Source: Nitrosomonadales bacterium
GTDB lineage: Bacteria; Pseudomonadota; Gammaproteobacteria; Burkholderiales; Gallionellaceae
NCBI GenBank assembly: GCA_016218415.1
Contig: JACRED010000044.1
Span: 1 to 48,347 of the forward strand
Reading direction: 5' to 3'
DNA length: 48,347 nucleotides
The notes below the pieces were generated by a model. The model searched no databases. It saw nothing but the letters and a program-made list of their open reading frames with translations, and was not told the origin of the DNA. Below, one piece after another: positions 27,798-39,090 of the stretch. The position numbers were made by a program, and so were the translations under genes. Numbering within the stretch: position 1 is the first letter of the stretch; each line of letters begins with the position of its first letter.

Positions 27798-29192
27798 ATG
27801 AATGCGATAGTGCCCTCCGCCCCCGTTTCCAAAGAAAAGAATCCCGGCAGATTCTCCCTTTCTCCCGATGCATTGCGCTCCATCGCGCAGGACATGCTGA
27901 CCTATGCCAAACAGCGCGGAGCATCGGCCGCTTCGACGGAAATTTCCGAGGGCTTCGGCCAGGCAGTTACGGTGCGTCACGGTGCGGTCGAGACCATCGA
28001 ATACAACCGCGACAAAGGCCTGGGCATCACCGTTTATCTCGGCCAGCAGCGCGGCAACGCCAGCACCTCGGATTTCTCGCCCCAGGCCGTGCGCGATACC
28101 GTGGATGCGGCCCTGTCCATCGCGAGATATACCGCCAGGGACGATTGCTCAGGCCTGCCGGACGCCGACATGCTGGCGCGCGACTGCCCCGATCTGGATC
28201 TGTACCACCCGTGGGATCTGCCGGTGGATGATGCGATAGAACTGGCCGGGGAATGCGAGCAGTCCGCGCTGGATACCGACAAACGCATCAGCAATTCGGA
28301 AGGCGCAACCGTGAACGTGCATGAAGCGCAGTTCGTGCATGCCAACAGCCTGGGATTTGTCGGCGGCTATCCGACTTCACGGCATAGCGTCAGTTGCGCG
28401 GTGATCGCCGAACACAAAGGCGCGATGGAGCGCGACTACTGGTATAGCGTCGCGCGCGACGCCAGGGAGATCATCGAAGTGCGGCAGCTCGGGCGCATCG
28501 CGGCCGAACGCACCGTGCGCCGCCTGAACGCGCGCCAGATCGGCACGATGAAAGTGCCGGTGCTGTTCGAAGCCCCGATTGCGGCCAGCCTGCTGGGGCA
28601 TTTCGTCGGCGCGGTGAGCGGCAGCAGCCTGTATCGCAAGTCCACTTTCCTGCTCGGCCAATTGGACAAGCCCGTTTTCGCGCAGCATATCCATATCGAG
28701 GATATCCCCGACATACGCAAAGGCCTCGCCTCCAGCCCGTTCGACGATGAAGGCGTTAATGTGCAGCGCCGCACCATCGTGGACGCGGGCGTGTTGCGCG
28801 GCTATTTTCTCGGCAGTTATTCGGCGCGCAAACTCGGCCTGCGCACCACCGGCAACGCGGGCGGCAACCACAATCTGATCCTGAAGACTACGGGCGGGAA
28901 ATCCGGCGAACTGGATTTTGCCGGCCTGCTGAAAAAAATGGATCGCGGTCTGCTGGTCACCGAACTGCTCGGGCAGGGCGTGAACCCCGTCACCGGCGAT
29001 TATTCGCGCGGCGCAGCCGGATTCTGGGTGGAGCACGGCCAGATCCAATACCCGGTGCAGGAGATCACCATAGCCGGCAACCTCAAGGACATGTTCCGCA
29101 GCATAGTCGCGGCGGGCAATGATGTCGTGGTGCAAGGCTCGAAGCAGTGCGGATCGATCCTGGTCGAAAACATGACTGTTGCCGGGCGATGA
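27798..29192 (+). CDS. pmbA: PmbA/TldE metalloprotease subunit
   Basis: PmbA (TldE) of 464 residues from ATG 27798. With TldD it forms the metalloprotease that matures peptides such as microcin B17 and degrades CcdA. Typical parts are VRHGAVETIEYNRDKGLGITVYLG, NSEGATVNVHEAQFVHANSLGFVGGYPTSRHS, and the C-terminal LLVTELLGQGVNPVTGDYSRGAAGFWVEHGQIQYPVQEITIAGNL, shortened here to its outline. No HExxxH is present, as expected for the E subunit; tldD is not in the window. An upstream frame from 27708 lies in the yjgA start region and is not used. Confidence 0.96.
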   Translation: MNAIVPSAPVSKEKNPGRFSLSPDALRSIAQDMLTYAKQRGASAASTEISEGFGQAVTVRHGAVETIEYNRDKGLGITVYLGQQRGNASTSDFSPQAVRDTVDAALSIARYTARDDCSGLPDADMLARDCPDLDLYHPWDLPVDDAIELAGECEQSALDTDKRISNSEGATVNVHEAQFVHANSLGFVGGYPTSRHSVSCAVIAEHKGAMERDYWYSVARDAREIIEVRQLGRIAAERTVRRLNARQIGTMKVPVLFEAPIAASLLGHFVGAVSGSSLYRKSTFLLGQLDKPVFAQHIHIEDIPDIRKGLASSPFDDEGVNVQRRTIVDAGVLRGYFLGSYSARKLGLRTTGNAGGNHNLILKTTGGKSGELDFAGLLKKMDRGLLVTELLGQGVNPVTGDYSRGAAGFWVEHGQIQYPVQEITIAGNLKDMFRSIVAAGNDVVVQGSKQCGSILVENMTVAGR

Positions 29193-29250
29193 ATGAAAGG
29201 ATTTTACAGCGTTGTCCAACACACGCCGCCCGCCCCCAGGCCGCCCTTCC

Positions 29251-29291
29251 CCGGCGGCACTCTGGAATGACAGCGGCATTCCCCGCGCCGG
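29251..29291 (+). terminator. Possible terminator after pmbA
   Basis: Nested stem: CCGGCG (29251-29256) with CGCCGG (29286-29291), and inside it GGAATG (29264-29269) with CATTCC (29277-29282). A T-rich stretch follows after a few bases. The outer loop is not fully paired, so strength is doubtful. Nothing else is seen in the 257 bp between pmbA and the next gene. Confidence 0.4.
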
Positions 29292-29449
29292 AAGTTTCAT
29301 GTTACGATTTTAGATTGGATGCCAATTAATTCATCAGGGCCATGTCCGCATGTGGCATGCCCTCCTGGGCAGATGCCATTTTTACTGCATGTCACTTTTC
29401 CGGCAGAACGGCAGCTTATGACGATGTTTGTTGATAGAAAGCAGGTCCC

Positions 29450-30535
29450 GTGAATACATTCTGGCTAATGTCGGCCGGTCTGATTGCCCTTTTGTCCAGC
29501 GCGATCCTGTTTGCATTACTGCCCTGGCTGCGCAGGACGCAAAAGAACGCGCCGGGCGTCGCCGCATCGGGACTCGCGGGGAAGCGCGCCCCGATCATCA
29601 TCGGCAGTGTTGCCATGATTTTATTTGCCGCCTCCCTGTATCTCGCCTGGGAAAGACCCGGCGCACCCTCCTCCGTACCGTCTGCGAGGAATCAAAACAC
29701 CACGATGGCGCCGGAACACGTCAAGGCGATTGATGACCTGGCCGCACGCCTGAAACTGAATCCGGACGATGGCAAGGGCTGGGCGATGCTGGCGCGCACC
29801 TATGCGATAACGGGACGCTATACTGAAGCGGTCGATGCCTATGAAAAGGCGGCCAGGCTGATCCAAACCGATGCGGTATTGCTGGTCGATTATGCAGATG
29901 TGCTGGCGATGCTGAACGGCAAACGCATGCAGGGCAAACCGCTGGAACTGATACGCCAGGCGCTTAAAATCGACCCCAACAACATTAAAGGCCTGGCTTT
30001 GATGGGCACCGCCGCATTCCAGGACGGGGATTACGTCCGCGCGGAGGAATATTGGAACAAGCTGCTGCCCGTGCTGCCGCCAGACTCGCCATTGACCGGG
30101 CAAATCAAAGCGGGCATTGCCGATGCACACGCGCTGGCAACAGGCAAGTCGGCGCCAAAACCATCCTCAGCCGGCAAGCCCGGCAGCAGTGGCGCGCAGA
30201 TCGCCGGTGTGGTGAAGCTGAGTCCGGCGTTACGGGACAGGGTTGCGCCTTCCGACACCGTGTTTGTATTCGCCAAAGCGGTATCCGGATCGCCGATGCC
30301 GATAGCGGTAATGCGTGCCCGGGTCAGGGATTTGCCGCTTAAATTCGTGCTTGATGACTCCATGGCGATGATGCCTGCAGTGAAGCTATCGGATCACGGC
30401 AATGTGACAGTCAGTGCAAAAATTTCCAGGACCGGTAATGCCACGCAACAGAGCGGCGACCTGAAGGGTGAAATTTCACCCGTCAGGATGGGTGCGGATA
30501 ACGTGCAGATAATAATCGACAGCGTTGTACCCTGA
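29450..30535 (+). CDS. CcmI/CycH-like TPR protein
   Basis: Protein of 361 residues from GTG 29450. Two membrane segments (about 5-27 and 48-66) are followed by a TPR region (about 90-215, e.g. LARTYAITGRYTEAVDAYEKAARL) and a C-terminal domain (PALRDRVAPSDTVFVFAKAV..PMPIAVMRARVRDLPLKFVLDDSMAM) typical of CcmI/CycH. CcmI carries apocytochrome c to the CcmFH ligation complex in the periplasm. No other ccm gene is nearby, so this is either a detached ccmI or a paralogue such as NrfG-type. It precedes the kinase gene by about 210 bp. Confidence 0.8.
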   Translation: MNTFWLMSAGLIALLSSAILFALLPWLRRTQKNAPGVAASGLAGKRAPIIIGSVAMILFAASLYLAWERPGAPSSVPSARNQNTTMAPEHVKAIDDLAARLKLNPDDGKGWAMLARTYAITGRYTEAVDAYEKAARLIQTDAVLLVDYADVLAMLNGKRMQGKPLELIRQALKIDPNNIKGLALMGTAAFQDGDYVRAEEYWNKLLPVLPPDSPLTGQIKAGIADAHALATGKSAPKPSSAGKPGSSGAQIAGVVKLSPALRDRVAPSDTVFVFAKAVSGSPMPIAVMRARVRDLPLKFVLDDSMAMMPAVKLSDHGNVTVSAKISRTGNATQQSGDLKGEISPVRMGADNVQIIIDSVVP

Positions 30536-30746
30536 CATCCACAATCCTGCCGGCCGTTTCATCCTCATCCATAGTCAGGCTGATCGGTGTTCTCCGGCTC
30601 GCGTAGCCGGAAAACATAGCCGGGAAACACCCCATGAGTTTATCCTGAACGGTTTCGACGATACCCGAATCCCGCATGGATGATTTGAAAACCGATTGAA
30701 GCTTAACCAAGAACCGCGTGAACAAATTTTACCCGAGAGAGCCACA

Positions 30747-32288
30747 ATGAACTCCACCATAGGCAGCGCAGGAGATCCCGCCGGTCATGACATTACCTCG
30801 CAATCCGTGGCGGTGATCGATCAAACCGTGTCCGAAGTGCCGCTCCGCACCAAGGGTTTCCTGGCATTTATCGCCGTTGCGATCTACGCGGTACTGCTGA
30901 CCACCTTTACGTTCAACAAAAAGGCGGAGCTGGTAGCAGAATTTGAACGGCTGCAGAATCTCTACAAGGCCGAGGAACAACTCCGGCAGGTAGATGCGAC
31001 TGCTTTCCATATCGTCATGGCGGTTTTCCTGAACTCGAACAAGGATGATGAAAAAGCCGTGGTGCAGCGCTTCCAGTCGAATCTGGAATTGCTCAAAAAG
31101 AAAAACAACGACCTCACGATGCGATACCCCGCAGCCGGAGTGAATCTGTCCAGGATCGAGCAGGCCGTATCGAAGGCTGCGGAACACCCTTCGCCCGGGG
31201 ATGTGGCGATCATGAATTCCGAACTGCTCAAGGTGAAGATCGAAATCACGCAGCACATCGACGAATCCCGGAAAGAGCAGGAGGCGACCGCGGAGCGCTT
31301 CCACATTTTATGGGACTCGGCGGCACTGGCTTCGCTGTTGTTCGGTTTGATCGGTCTGCTGTTGCTGGGCGCCATCATCGGATTGTTCTTCACGCGGCTT
31401 ACCCATGATCTGCATATCCTGAAAGCCCGTGCCCTGGGCATCATCAGGGGGCAGCGGGACGCATCCATGCCGGTGACCCGCAATGACGAGGTGGGCGAAT
31501 TGATGCAGGCCGTGAACCAGATGGCGAGCGCGCTGGACGAGCGCGAAAAGGAATTGGTGATTGCGCGCCAGAAATATTTTCATCAGGAGAAAATGGCCGC
31601 AGTGGGGGCGCTGGCAGCCGGCGTGGCCCACGAGATCGGCAACCCCATCGCGGCCATGTCCGGAGTATTGCAGGAGATGGCTATCGAGCAATCGACGGGA
31701 AGGCGCAAAGTGTCCGAGGGCAGCAAGCTGGCCTTGCTGCAGGCCAACATACACCGGCTTTCGGCGATCACCCGCGAAATATCGGAGTTTGCCGCGCCGC
31801 AGCCCATGGAACGCCAGTTGCTGGACCTGAACGGGCTGGCAAGGACGACCACCGGCCTGATGAGCTACGACAAGAGAATGCAGCGGGTTAATTTGCAACT
31901 CAATCTGGATAGCCAGTTGCCTGCGATTTACGGTGTGGCCGATCAACTCACCCAGGTGATCATGAACCTGCTGATCAACGCCGCCGATGCGCTGGAAACT
32001 GCCCAGGCTCGCGACCCGAGCATCACCCTGCGCACCGAGGTGCTGGACGGGAATGTGCGCCTTACCGTGGCGGACAACGGTTGCGGCATGGACCAGGACA
32101 CGCTTAACCGGGTCTTCGAGGCCTTCTTCACCACCAAGCGCAAAGGCAACGGGCTAGGCTTGTCGCTTTGCTATTCAATCATTACGGGACATGGCGGCAC
32201 AATTGAAATAAGCTCGACGCCCGGCGTGGGGACTCAGGTGCAAATCATCCTGCCGCTGCCCACTGATGAAGAAGGAGATACGTTATGA
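30747..32288 (+). CDS. Membrane-bound sensor histidine kinase
   Basis: Kinase of 513 residues from ATG 30747. Two membrane segments (about 37-55 and 190-215) enclose a helical periplasmic sensor domain of about 135 residues. HAMP follows, then H-box VAHEIGNPIAAMSG, N-box NLLINAADAL, G1 DNGCGMD and G2 GNGLGLS, giving an NtrB-like catalytic core. It overlaps the response regulator by 4 nt and is surely its partner. A longer frame from TTG 30696 is less likely. A hairpin (30593-30599 with 30605-30611) lies upstream and is of unclear role. The stimulus cannot be told from sequence. Confidence 0.94.
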   Translation: MNSTIGSAGDPAGHDITSQSVAVIDQTVSEVPLRTKGFLAFIAVAIYAVLLTTFTFNKKAELVAEFERLQNLYKAEEQLRQVDATAFHIVMAVFLNSNKDDEKAVVQRFQSNLELLKKKNNDLTMRYPAAGVNLSRIEQAVSKAAEHPSPGDVAIMNSELLKVKIEITQHIDESRKEQEATAERFHILWDSAALASLLFGLIGLLLLGAIIGLFFTRLTHDLHILKARALGIIRGQRDASMPVTRNDEVGELMQAVNQMASALDEREKELVIARQKYFHQEKMAAVGALAAGVAHEIGNPIAAMSGVLQEMAIEQSTGRRKVSEGSKLALLQANIHRLSAITREISEFAAPQPMERQLLDLNGLARTTTGLMSYDKRMQRVNLQLNLDSQLPAIYGVADQLTQVIMNLLINAADALETAQARDPSITLRTEVLDGNVRLTVADNGCGMDQDTLNRVFEAFFTTKRKGNGLGLSLCYSIITGHGGTIEISSTPGVGTQVQIILPLPTDEEGDTL

Positions 32289-33679
32289 CATCGCTGCAAG
32301 TGCTGGTCGTTGACGACGAACCGGCCATCCGCCAGGTAGTGTCAGCACAATTACGCAAGGCCGGGCATACCGTCGACCAGGCGGGCGATGCCGAGTCGGC
32401 ACTGGAAAGACTCTCACGCGGCGACGTGGATATCGCCCTTTCAGACATCAAGCTCCCCAACATGAGCGGCATCGAGTTGTTGCGCAAGGCGCGTGCCGCA
32501 AACATCGATACCGCCTTCATCATGATGACCGCCTTCGCCTCGGTAGACACGGCGATCGAGGCGATCAAGGCGGGTGCGGCCGATTACATGATCAAGCCGC
32601 TCAACCATGACGAACTGCTGCACCGCCTGAACAAGGTGGGCGATCTGCGCGGATTGCGCGCGGAGAACAGGGTACTGCGCAGGCTGGTAATGGGCGCCAA
32701 TCAGGAGGTGTTCGGGTTCAACTCCCCGGCCATGCGCGAGATGGAACACATGGCCGCCAAAGTGGCGCGCACCAACAGCACGGTACTCATCACCGGCGAG
32801 AGCGGCACCGGCAAAGGTGTGGTCGCGCGCCTGATCCACCAGCAAAGCCCGCGCGCCGACAGGAATTTTATTCCGGTCAATTGCGGCGCCATTCCCGAAA
32901 ACCTGGTGGAAAGCGAATTTTTCGGCCATACCAAAGGGGCTTTCACCGGGGCGGACAAAATCAGGAAAGGATTGTTCCTCGAGGCGGATGGCGGGACGAT
33001 CTTCCTCGATGAAATCGGCGAGCTGCCGATATTGCTGCAGGTAAAACTGTTGCACGTGATCGAACAGAAGGCGGTTCGTCCGGTGGGCAGCGAGCAGGAG
33101 CGTCCGGTTGACGTGCGTATCATCGCCGCGACGAACCGCGATCTCGGAGAGATGGTCGCCCAGGGCAAGTTTCGCGAAGATCTGTATTTCCGTCTCAGCG
33201 TATTCCATATCCACGTGCCCCCGCTGCGCGAACGGCGCCAGGATCTGGCCGCGCTGATCAAGTTTCTGCTGCAACGCAACACACGGCGCATGGGCAGCGA
33301 TGGACACGAGGCCACGCTCGCGCCCGGCGTCGAGGAACTGCTGGTCAATTATGACTGGCCGGGCAATGTGCGCGAACTGGAGAACATCCTTGATCGCGCG
33401 CTGATCCTCGCAGACAGGGGGCATGTCACACTGGCCGATCTGCCGCCGTCCATCACCAAGACCTCCGCTCCCGGATCAAACATAGACCTTAACGTGCAGC
33501 TTGAAGGCTCGTTGCGCGAACAGGTGCGGAAATTCGAGGCGGCGCTGATACTTAGGACGATAGAAGATGCCGGGGGTGATCGCCGCGCTGCCGCGCAAAA
33601 GCTGAATATCGGTTTGTCCAGCCTGTACCGCAAGCTGGAAGAAATGGATGGGCACAAGCTGCCCCCGGAGAATGAATGA
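32285..33679 (+). CDS. NtrC-family sigma-54-dependent response regulator
   Basis: Regulator of 464 residues with receiver, AAA+ and Fis-type HTH domains. The receiver has D10/D11 and phospho-acceptor D54 (ALSDIKLP). The AAA+ domain has Walker A GESGTGKG, the sigma-54 loop GAFTGADK, Walker B GGTIFLDEIGEL and the R-finger region FREDLYFRLSVF. The HTH is DRRAAAQKLNIGLSSLYRKLEEM at the end. It activates sigma-54 promoters on phosphorylation by the upstream kinase. No clear -24/-12 site was found in the window, so targets are unknown. Confidence 0.96.
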   Translation: MTSLQVLVVDDEPAIRQVVSAQLRKAGHTVDQAGDAESALERLSRGDVDIALSDIKLPNMSGIELLRKARAANIDTAFIMMTAFASVDTAIEAIKAGAADYMIKPLNHDELLHRLNKVGDLRGLRAENRVLRRLVMGANQEVFGFNSPAMREMEHMAAKVARTNSTVLITGESGTGKGVVARLIHQQSPRADRNFIPVNCGAIPENLVESEFFGHTKGAFTGADKIRKGLFLEADGGTIFLDEIGELPILLQVKLLHVIEQKAVRPVGSEQERPVDVRIIAATNRDLGEMVAQGKFREDLYFRLSVFHIHVPPLRERRQDLAALIKFLLQRNTRRMGSDGHEATLAPGVEELLVNYDWPGNVRELENILDRALILADRGHVTLADLPPSITKTSAPGSNIDLNVQLEGSLREQVRKFEAALILRTIEDAGGDRRAAAQKLNIGLSSLYRKLEEMDGHKLPPENE

Positions 33680-33705
33680 TAGGCCAGCGCCCTTCCGGAT
33701 CACAT

Positions 33706-33733
33706 CCCCGCCCGGCATTGCAGGCGGGGTTTC
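33706..33733 (+). terminator. Possible terminator after the two-component operon
   Basis: Stem CCCCGCC (33706-33712) and GGCGGGG (33723-33729) with a 10-nt loop, then TTTC. The T-run is short. It lies 26 bp after the regulator stop and before bolA. Confidence 0.55.
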
Positions 33734-33842
33734 GCACATTTCCGGTTGGTTTTTAGTATCATGCCGCCCTTCAGCCTGGTCACTTCGTCCGGGCAGGCGG
33801 AATTGCACTGCAACCCCTCATAATCAGCAACGGACTTGAACG

Positions 33843-34085
33843 ATGGTCACCCCGGAAAGCATTCAACAGAATATCGCGCAAGGCCTGGCGACCCAGTATT
33901 TAAGCGTGACAGGAGACGATGGCACGCACTTTCAGGCAGTGGTGGTCAGCGAATCCTTCGCGGGAAAAAGCCGTGTGCAGCGCCACCAAATGGTCTACCA
34001 GACTCTGGGAGAGCGGATGCGCAATGAAATTCATGCGCTGTCGATGCAAACACATACGCCGCAAGAGTGGCAGAACCTGCAATAG
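33843..34085 (+). CDS. BolA family protein (IbaG-like)
   Basis: BolA/IbaG-type protein of 80 residues, which together with monothiol glutaredoxins handles Fe-S clusters. The core DGTHFQAVVVSESFAGKSRVQRHQMVYQTLGE is typical, with the class II features V/I and S/T near the loop and a conserved His in RHQMVY. It starts the bolA-murA-hisG-hisD order found in many betaproteobacteria. The gap to murA is 3 bp. Confidence 0.94.
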   Translation: MVTPESIQQNIAQGLATQYLSVTGDDGTHFQAVVVSESFAGKSRVQRHQMVYQTLGERMRNEIHALSMQTHTPQEWQNLQ

Positions 34086-35357
<1,272 letters not shown>

Positions 35358-35366
35358 GAGCTGGAA

Positions 35367-36005
35367 ATGATAACGATCGCACTGTCCAAGGGACGCATCT
35401 TCGAAGAGACACTGCCGTTGCTGAACGCGGCGGGTATCACCGCGCTGGAAGACCCGGAATCCTCGCGCAAGCTGATCCTGCCGACCAACCGCGCCGACGT
35501 GCGCCTGATCATCGTGCGCGCTTCCGATGTGCCGACTTATGTGCAATACGGCGCGGCGGATATGGGCGTGGCGGGCAAGGATGTGCTCAACGAACATGGC
35601 GGCACCGGCTTGTATCAGCCGCTGGATCTGAACATCGCGCGCTGCCGGATGATGGTCGCGGTGCGCGACGATTTTGACTATGAATCGGCGGTGCGCCAGG
35701 GCGCGCGCCTGCGCGTGGCGACCAAATACGTGCAGGCCGCGCGAGAACATTTCGCCGCCAAGGGTGTGCATGTGGACCTGATCAAGTTGTACGGCTCGAT
35801 GGAGCTGGCGCCGCTGGTCGGCCTGTCGGACGCAATCGTCGATCTGGTCAGCAGCGGCAACACGCTGAAAGCGAACCACCTCAAGGCGGTCGAGCATATC
35901 GGGGATATCTCGTCGCGTCTGGTGGTGAACCAGGCCGCGCTGAAATTGAAACATGCGGTGATCCAGCCGATGCTGGATGCGTTCGCCAAGGCTATCGTGA
36001 AGTAA
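35367..36005 (+). CDS. hisG: ATP phosphoribosyltransferase, short form
   Basis: Short-form HisG of 212 residues. It joins PRPP and ATP in the first step of histidine synthesis. Family segments are [67 protein letters not shown]. It lacks the C-terminal regulatory domain and so needs HisZ, which is not encoded in the window. GGAG lies 7 nt before the ATG. Confidence 0.97.
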   Translation: MITIALSKGRIFEETLPLLNAAGITALEDPESSRKLILPTNRADVRLIIVRASDVPTYVQYGAADMGVAGKDVLNEHGGTGLYQPLDLNIARCRMMVAVRDDFDYESAVRQGARLRVATKYVQAAREHFAAKGVHVDLIKLYGSMELAPLVGLSDAIVDLVSSGNTLKANHLKAVEHIGDISSRLVVNQAALKLKHAVIQPMLDAFAKAIVK

Positions 36006-36016
36006 AGGTGTTGCCC

Positions 36017-37321
36017 ATGAAAATCCGACAATTATCCAGCCGCGCCGCAGACTTCAATAAAGAATTGACCGCGCTGCTCGCTTTCGAGGAAACGGCGGAC
36101 GAGAAACTGGAAGCGACCGTGGCCGCCATTCTGGCCGATGTGCGCAAGCGCGGCGATGCGGCGGTGCTGGAATACACCCGCAAGTTCGACCGCCTGCCGC
36201 TGGCAGATGCAGCAGCGATGGAATTGTCGCGCGATGAGTTGCGCAGCGCGTTCGACGGATTGCCTGCCGAACAGCGTAGCGCGCTGGAGCAGGCCGGACA
36301 GCGCGTCACCGATTATCACCGCAAGCAGGTGCAAACTTCGTGGAGCTACACCGATGCCGACGGCACGTTGCTCGGCCAGCAGGTCACGCCGCTGGATCGC
36401 GTCGGCCTGTATGTGCCGGGCGGCAAGGCGGCTTACCCTTCTTCGGTGCTGATGAATGCGCTGCCCGCCAAAGTAGCCGGTGTGGCCGAATTGATTATGG
36501 TTGTGCCGACCCCGGATGGCGTAAAGAATCAGCTGGTGCTAGCGGCGGCGTATCTGGCAGGCGTGGATCGCGTGTTCACGATAGGCGGCGCACAGGCGGT
36601 GGGAGCTTTGGCTTACGGCACGGCGACCATCCCCAAGGTGGACAAGATCGTCGGCCCCGGCAACGCCTATGTGGCAGCAGCCAAGCGCCGCGTATTCGGC
36701 GTGTGCGGTATCGACATGATCGCCGGGCCTTCGGAAATCCTGGTGATCTGCGACGGGCAGACCGATCCGGACTGGATCGCGATGGACCTGTTCTCGCAGG
36801 CCGAACACGACGAACTGGCGCAGGCCATTCTGCTGTCGCCGGATGAAAAATTCATCGCGGCGGTCGCCGCCAGCGCAAACAGGTTGCTGGAACAGATGCC
36901 GCGCAAGGAGATCATCCGCACCGCGCTGGAGAATCGCGGCGCATTGATCCACGTCGCCGACCTCGACGAGGCCTGCGCGATCAGCAACCGCATCGCACCG
37001 GAGCATCTGGAGCTGTCGGTGGCCGACCCGCAGGCATGGCTGCCCAGACTGAAACATGCCGGTGCGATCTTCATGGGCCGCTACACCTCCGAAGCGCTCG
37101 GCGATTATTGCGCCGGACCCAACCACGTGCTGCCGACTTCCGGCACCGCGCGCTTCTCCTCGCCGCTGGGCGTTTACGATTTCCAGAAACGCAGCAGCCT
37201 GATCCAGGTCTCCGCGCAGGGCGCGCAGAAACTGGGCTACATCGCTTCCGTATTGGCGTTCGGCGAAGGCTTGCAGGCGCACGCGCAATCGGCGCTGTTC
37301 AGGAAGAATGTCGCATCCTGA
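36017..37321 (+). CDS. hisD: Histidinol dehydrogenase
   Basis: HisD of 434 residues from ATG 36017, with AAGG 8 nt upstream. The zinc enzyme oxidises histidinol to histidine with NAD. Signature parts are [72 protein letters not shown] and [32 protein letters not shown]. The frame could start at TTG 36008, but ATG 36017 fits better. The usual next gene, hisC, is replaced here by a TPR-methyltransferase. Confidence 0.97.
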   Translation: MKIRQLSSRAADFNKELTALLAFEETADEKLEATVAAILADVRKRGDAAVLEYTRKFDRLPLADAAAMELSRDELRSAFDGLPAEQRSALEQAGQRVTDYHRKQVQTSWSYTDADGTLLGQQVTPLDRVGLYVPGGKAAYPSSVLMNALPAKVAGVAELIMVVPTPDGVKNQLVLAAAYLAGVDRVFTIGGAQAVGALAYGTATIPKVDKIVGPGNAYVAAAKRRVFGVCGIDMIAGPSEILVICDGQTDPDWIAMDLFSQAEHDELAQAILLSPDEKFIAAVAASANRLLEQMPRKEIIRTALENRGALIHVADLDEACAISNRIAPEHLELSVADPQAWLPRLKHAGAIFMGRYTSEALGDYCAGPNHVLPTSGTARFSSPLGVYDFQKRSSLIQVSAQGAQKLGYIASVLAFGEGLQAHAQSALFRKNVAS

Positions 37322-37369
37322 TGGATGTATCGCCCCGATTGTCCAGACTGAATTTAAAAGGGTAGCAAA

Positions 37370-38695
37370 GTGTCGAGCAACGATTTTGAGCAGTGCCAGA
37401 AATATTTCAAGAAGGCGCTCAACAAGCAAAAAGAGCGCGACTTTCCGGCCGCGGAGAGTTTCTACAAGCGCGCGCTCCGCTACAACCCGATGCACCTCGA
37501 CGCAAATTATTTGCTCGGAACGCTGTATGCCGAACAGGGTGAGCTGGGCAAGGCGCTGAAATTCCTGCGCCAGGCCGAGGAAATCAATCCGCGCTCGCAC
37601 ATGATCCAGAACAACCTCGGCAATATCTACCAGCTGACCCGCCAGTTCGACAAGGCAATTGCCTGCTACCAGCGTGCGCTCAGCCTGGAACCGGGCATGC
37701 CCGAGGTGCAGAATAATCTGGGCAATATTTACAAGCGCCAGGAACAGTACGAAGAAGCCGAGCGCTGTTACCGCCGCGCGCTGCTGCTGCGCCCCGATTT
37801 TGTCGAGTCCTACTGCAATCTGGGCGGCGTGTTGCAGAGCCTGAAAAGATATCCGGAAGCGATCGAGAATTTTCGCAGGGTGCTCGAGCTGTCGCCAAAC
37901 TACAAGGCGGCATATGAAGGATTGGGGGTCAGTTATCTGGAGCTGGGCGAACGCGAGCAGGCGATCGAATGCTTTAACCGCTTTCTGGAACTGGATGCCG
38001 GCGACAACAGCGAAGTGAAGTTACGGCTGGCGCAATTGAACGCGGGAGCGATTCCGGAACGTTATCCGGCTGCAATGATGCTGGCGACCTATGAAAAGAA
38101 AGCGCAGAACTGGGACAGCGACATACAGCGCCCCGGCATGGAGTTTCTCGGGCCGAAACATGTGCGCGAGATGCTGGAAAAGCTCGGCTTGCCGCAGGAT
38201 CGGCAGCTCGACGTGCTGGACATCGGCTGCGGAACGGGTGTCTGCGGCGAATACTTGCGCGCTTATGCCAGACATCTGGAGGGTGTCGATCTCTCCCCGC
38301 ATATGCTGGAACAGGCCCGGAAAAAAGACTATTACGACACGCTGGAGTGCGCCGATGCGGTCGGCTATATGCAGAACTGCAACCGCACGCTCGATCTGAT
38401 CGTCGCTTCCGGCGTGCTGATTCTATTCAGCGATCTGGCGGCGGTTTTCGCGGCAGCCGCACGCTTGCTGAAGCCCGGCGGATTGTTTGTCTTCACCCTG
38501 TATCGCAGCGAATCCGCAGCCGTGGCAGTGCGCTATAACCTGCACTTTGCCCACAGCGAGGCTTATATCCGTGAAGCGGCGCAAGCGGCCCATTTGCAGC
38601 CTGCCCTGCTGGAGCAACAGGTGCATGAGTATGAATTCGGCGTGCCGCAGCCGGGCTGGGTCGTTGCCCTGCGCAATACCGCACAGGATCGCTGA
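37370..38695 (+). CDS. TPR repeat protein with C-terminal SAM-dependent methyltransferase domain
   Basis: Protein of 441 residues from GTG 37370, with AAAAGGG upstream. Residues 1-225 hold five to six TPRs (e.g. NNLGNIYQLTRQFDKAIACYQRAL, YCNLGGVLQSLKRYPEAIENFRRVL). The rest is a class I methyltransferase: motif I VLDIGCGTGVCGEYL, then GVDLSPHMLEQARKK and LLKPGGLFVFTLYRSE. Substrate unknown; the TPRs probably bind a partner protein. It lies 48 bp after hisD in the same orientation but has no link to histidine synthesis that I know of. Confidence 0.92.
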   Translation: MSSNDFEQCQKYFKKALNKQKERDFPAAESFYKRALRYNPMHLDANYLLGTLYAEQGELGKALKFLRQAEEINPRSHMIQNNLGNIYQLTRQFDKAIACYQRALSLEPGMPEVQNNLGNIYKRQEQYEEAERCYRRALLLRPDFVESYCNLGGVLQSLKRYPEAIENFRRVLELSPNYKAAYEGLGVSYLELGEREQAIECFNRFLELDAGDNSEVKLRLAQLNAGAIPERYPAAMMLATYEKKAQNWDSDIQRPGMEFLGPKHVREMLEKLGLPQDRQLDVLDIGCGTGVCGEYLRAYARHLEGVDLSPHMLEQARKKDYYDTLECADAVGYMQNCNRTLDLIVASGVLILFSDLAAVFAAAARLLKPGGLFVFTLYRSESAAVAVRYNLHFAHSEAYIREAAQAAHLQPALLEQQVHEYEFGVPQPGWVVALRNTAQDR

Positions 38696-38745
38696 CCGGA
38701 CTTTCGTAAAAAACGCGGCTGCATGCTGCAGATCGGGACAACAAT

Positions 38746-39090
38746 ATGCATGAACTGTCGATCGAACTGGTGGAACTGATCGTGCCATGGGTGGAGATGG
38801 TCGGTATCGTTGTGGTGCTGTGGGGCGCAATCGAGGGCCTGATCAAACTGCTGTTGCGCATCAAATCGACGCTGGCAAAAGCGCCTGATCTGACGCCCAT
38901 CAGCCATATCCGCGCCGCGATCGGCGAAAAGACCGCCCTGGGCCTGGACTTCTTCCTGGCCGGCGACATCATCCAGACCATCATGGTACCCAGCTGGGAA
39001 TCGCTGGCCATGCTGGGCGGTATCGTGGTGATCCGTACCGTGATCGCCTTCTTCCTCAACAAGGATCTGCGCGAACTGAGCGGCAAGTAA
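38746..39090 (+). CDS. DUF1622 membrane protein
   Basis: Protein of 114 residues with about three hydrophobic segments (14-36, 60-78, 84-105), of the DUF1622 family. The segments RAAIGEKTALGLDFFLAGDIIQTI and IVVIRTVIAFFLNKDL(R)E are typical. The function is unknown. It sits 50 bp after the methyltransferase gene and ahead of the arsR promoter. Confidence 0.9.
   Translation: MHELSIELVELIVPWVEMVGIVVVLWGAIEGLIKLLLRIKSTLAKAPDLTPISHIRAAIGEKTALGLDFFLAGDIIQTIMVPSWESLAMLGGIVVIRTVIAFFLNKDLRELSGK

Noticed and set aside
30593..30611. Hairpin TCCGGCT/AGCCGGA as a terminator of the CcmI-like gene
   Set aside because: The stem is perfect but is followed by A residues, not T, on the plus strand, and there is no T-run in the other direction.
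30641..30665. Possible decayed copy of the bpt-type dispersed repeat
   Set aside because: Only short stretches (TCCTGAAC, TCGACGA) match, not enough to claim homology.
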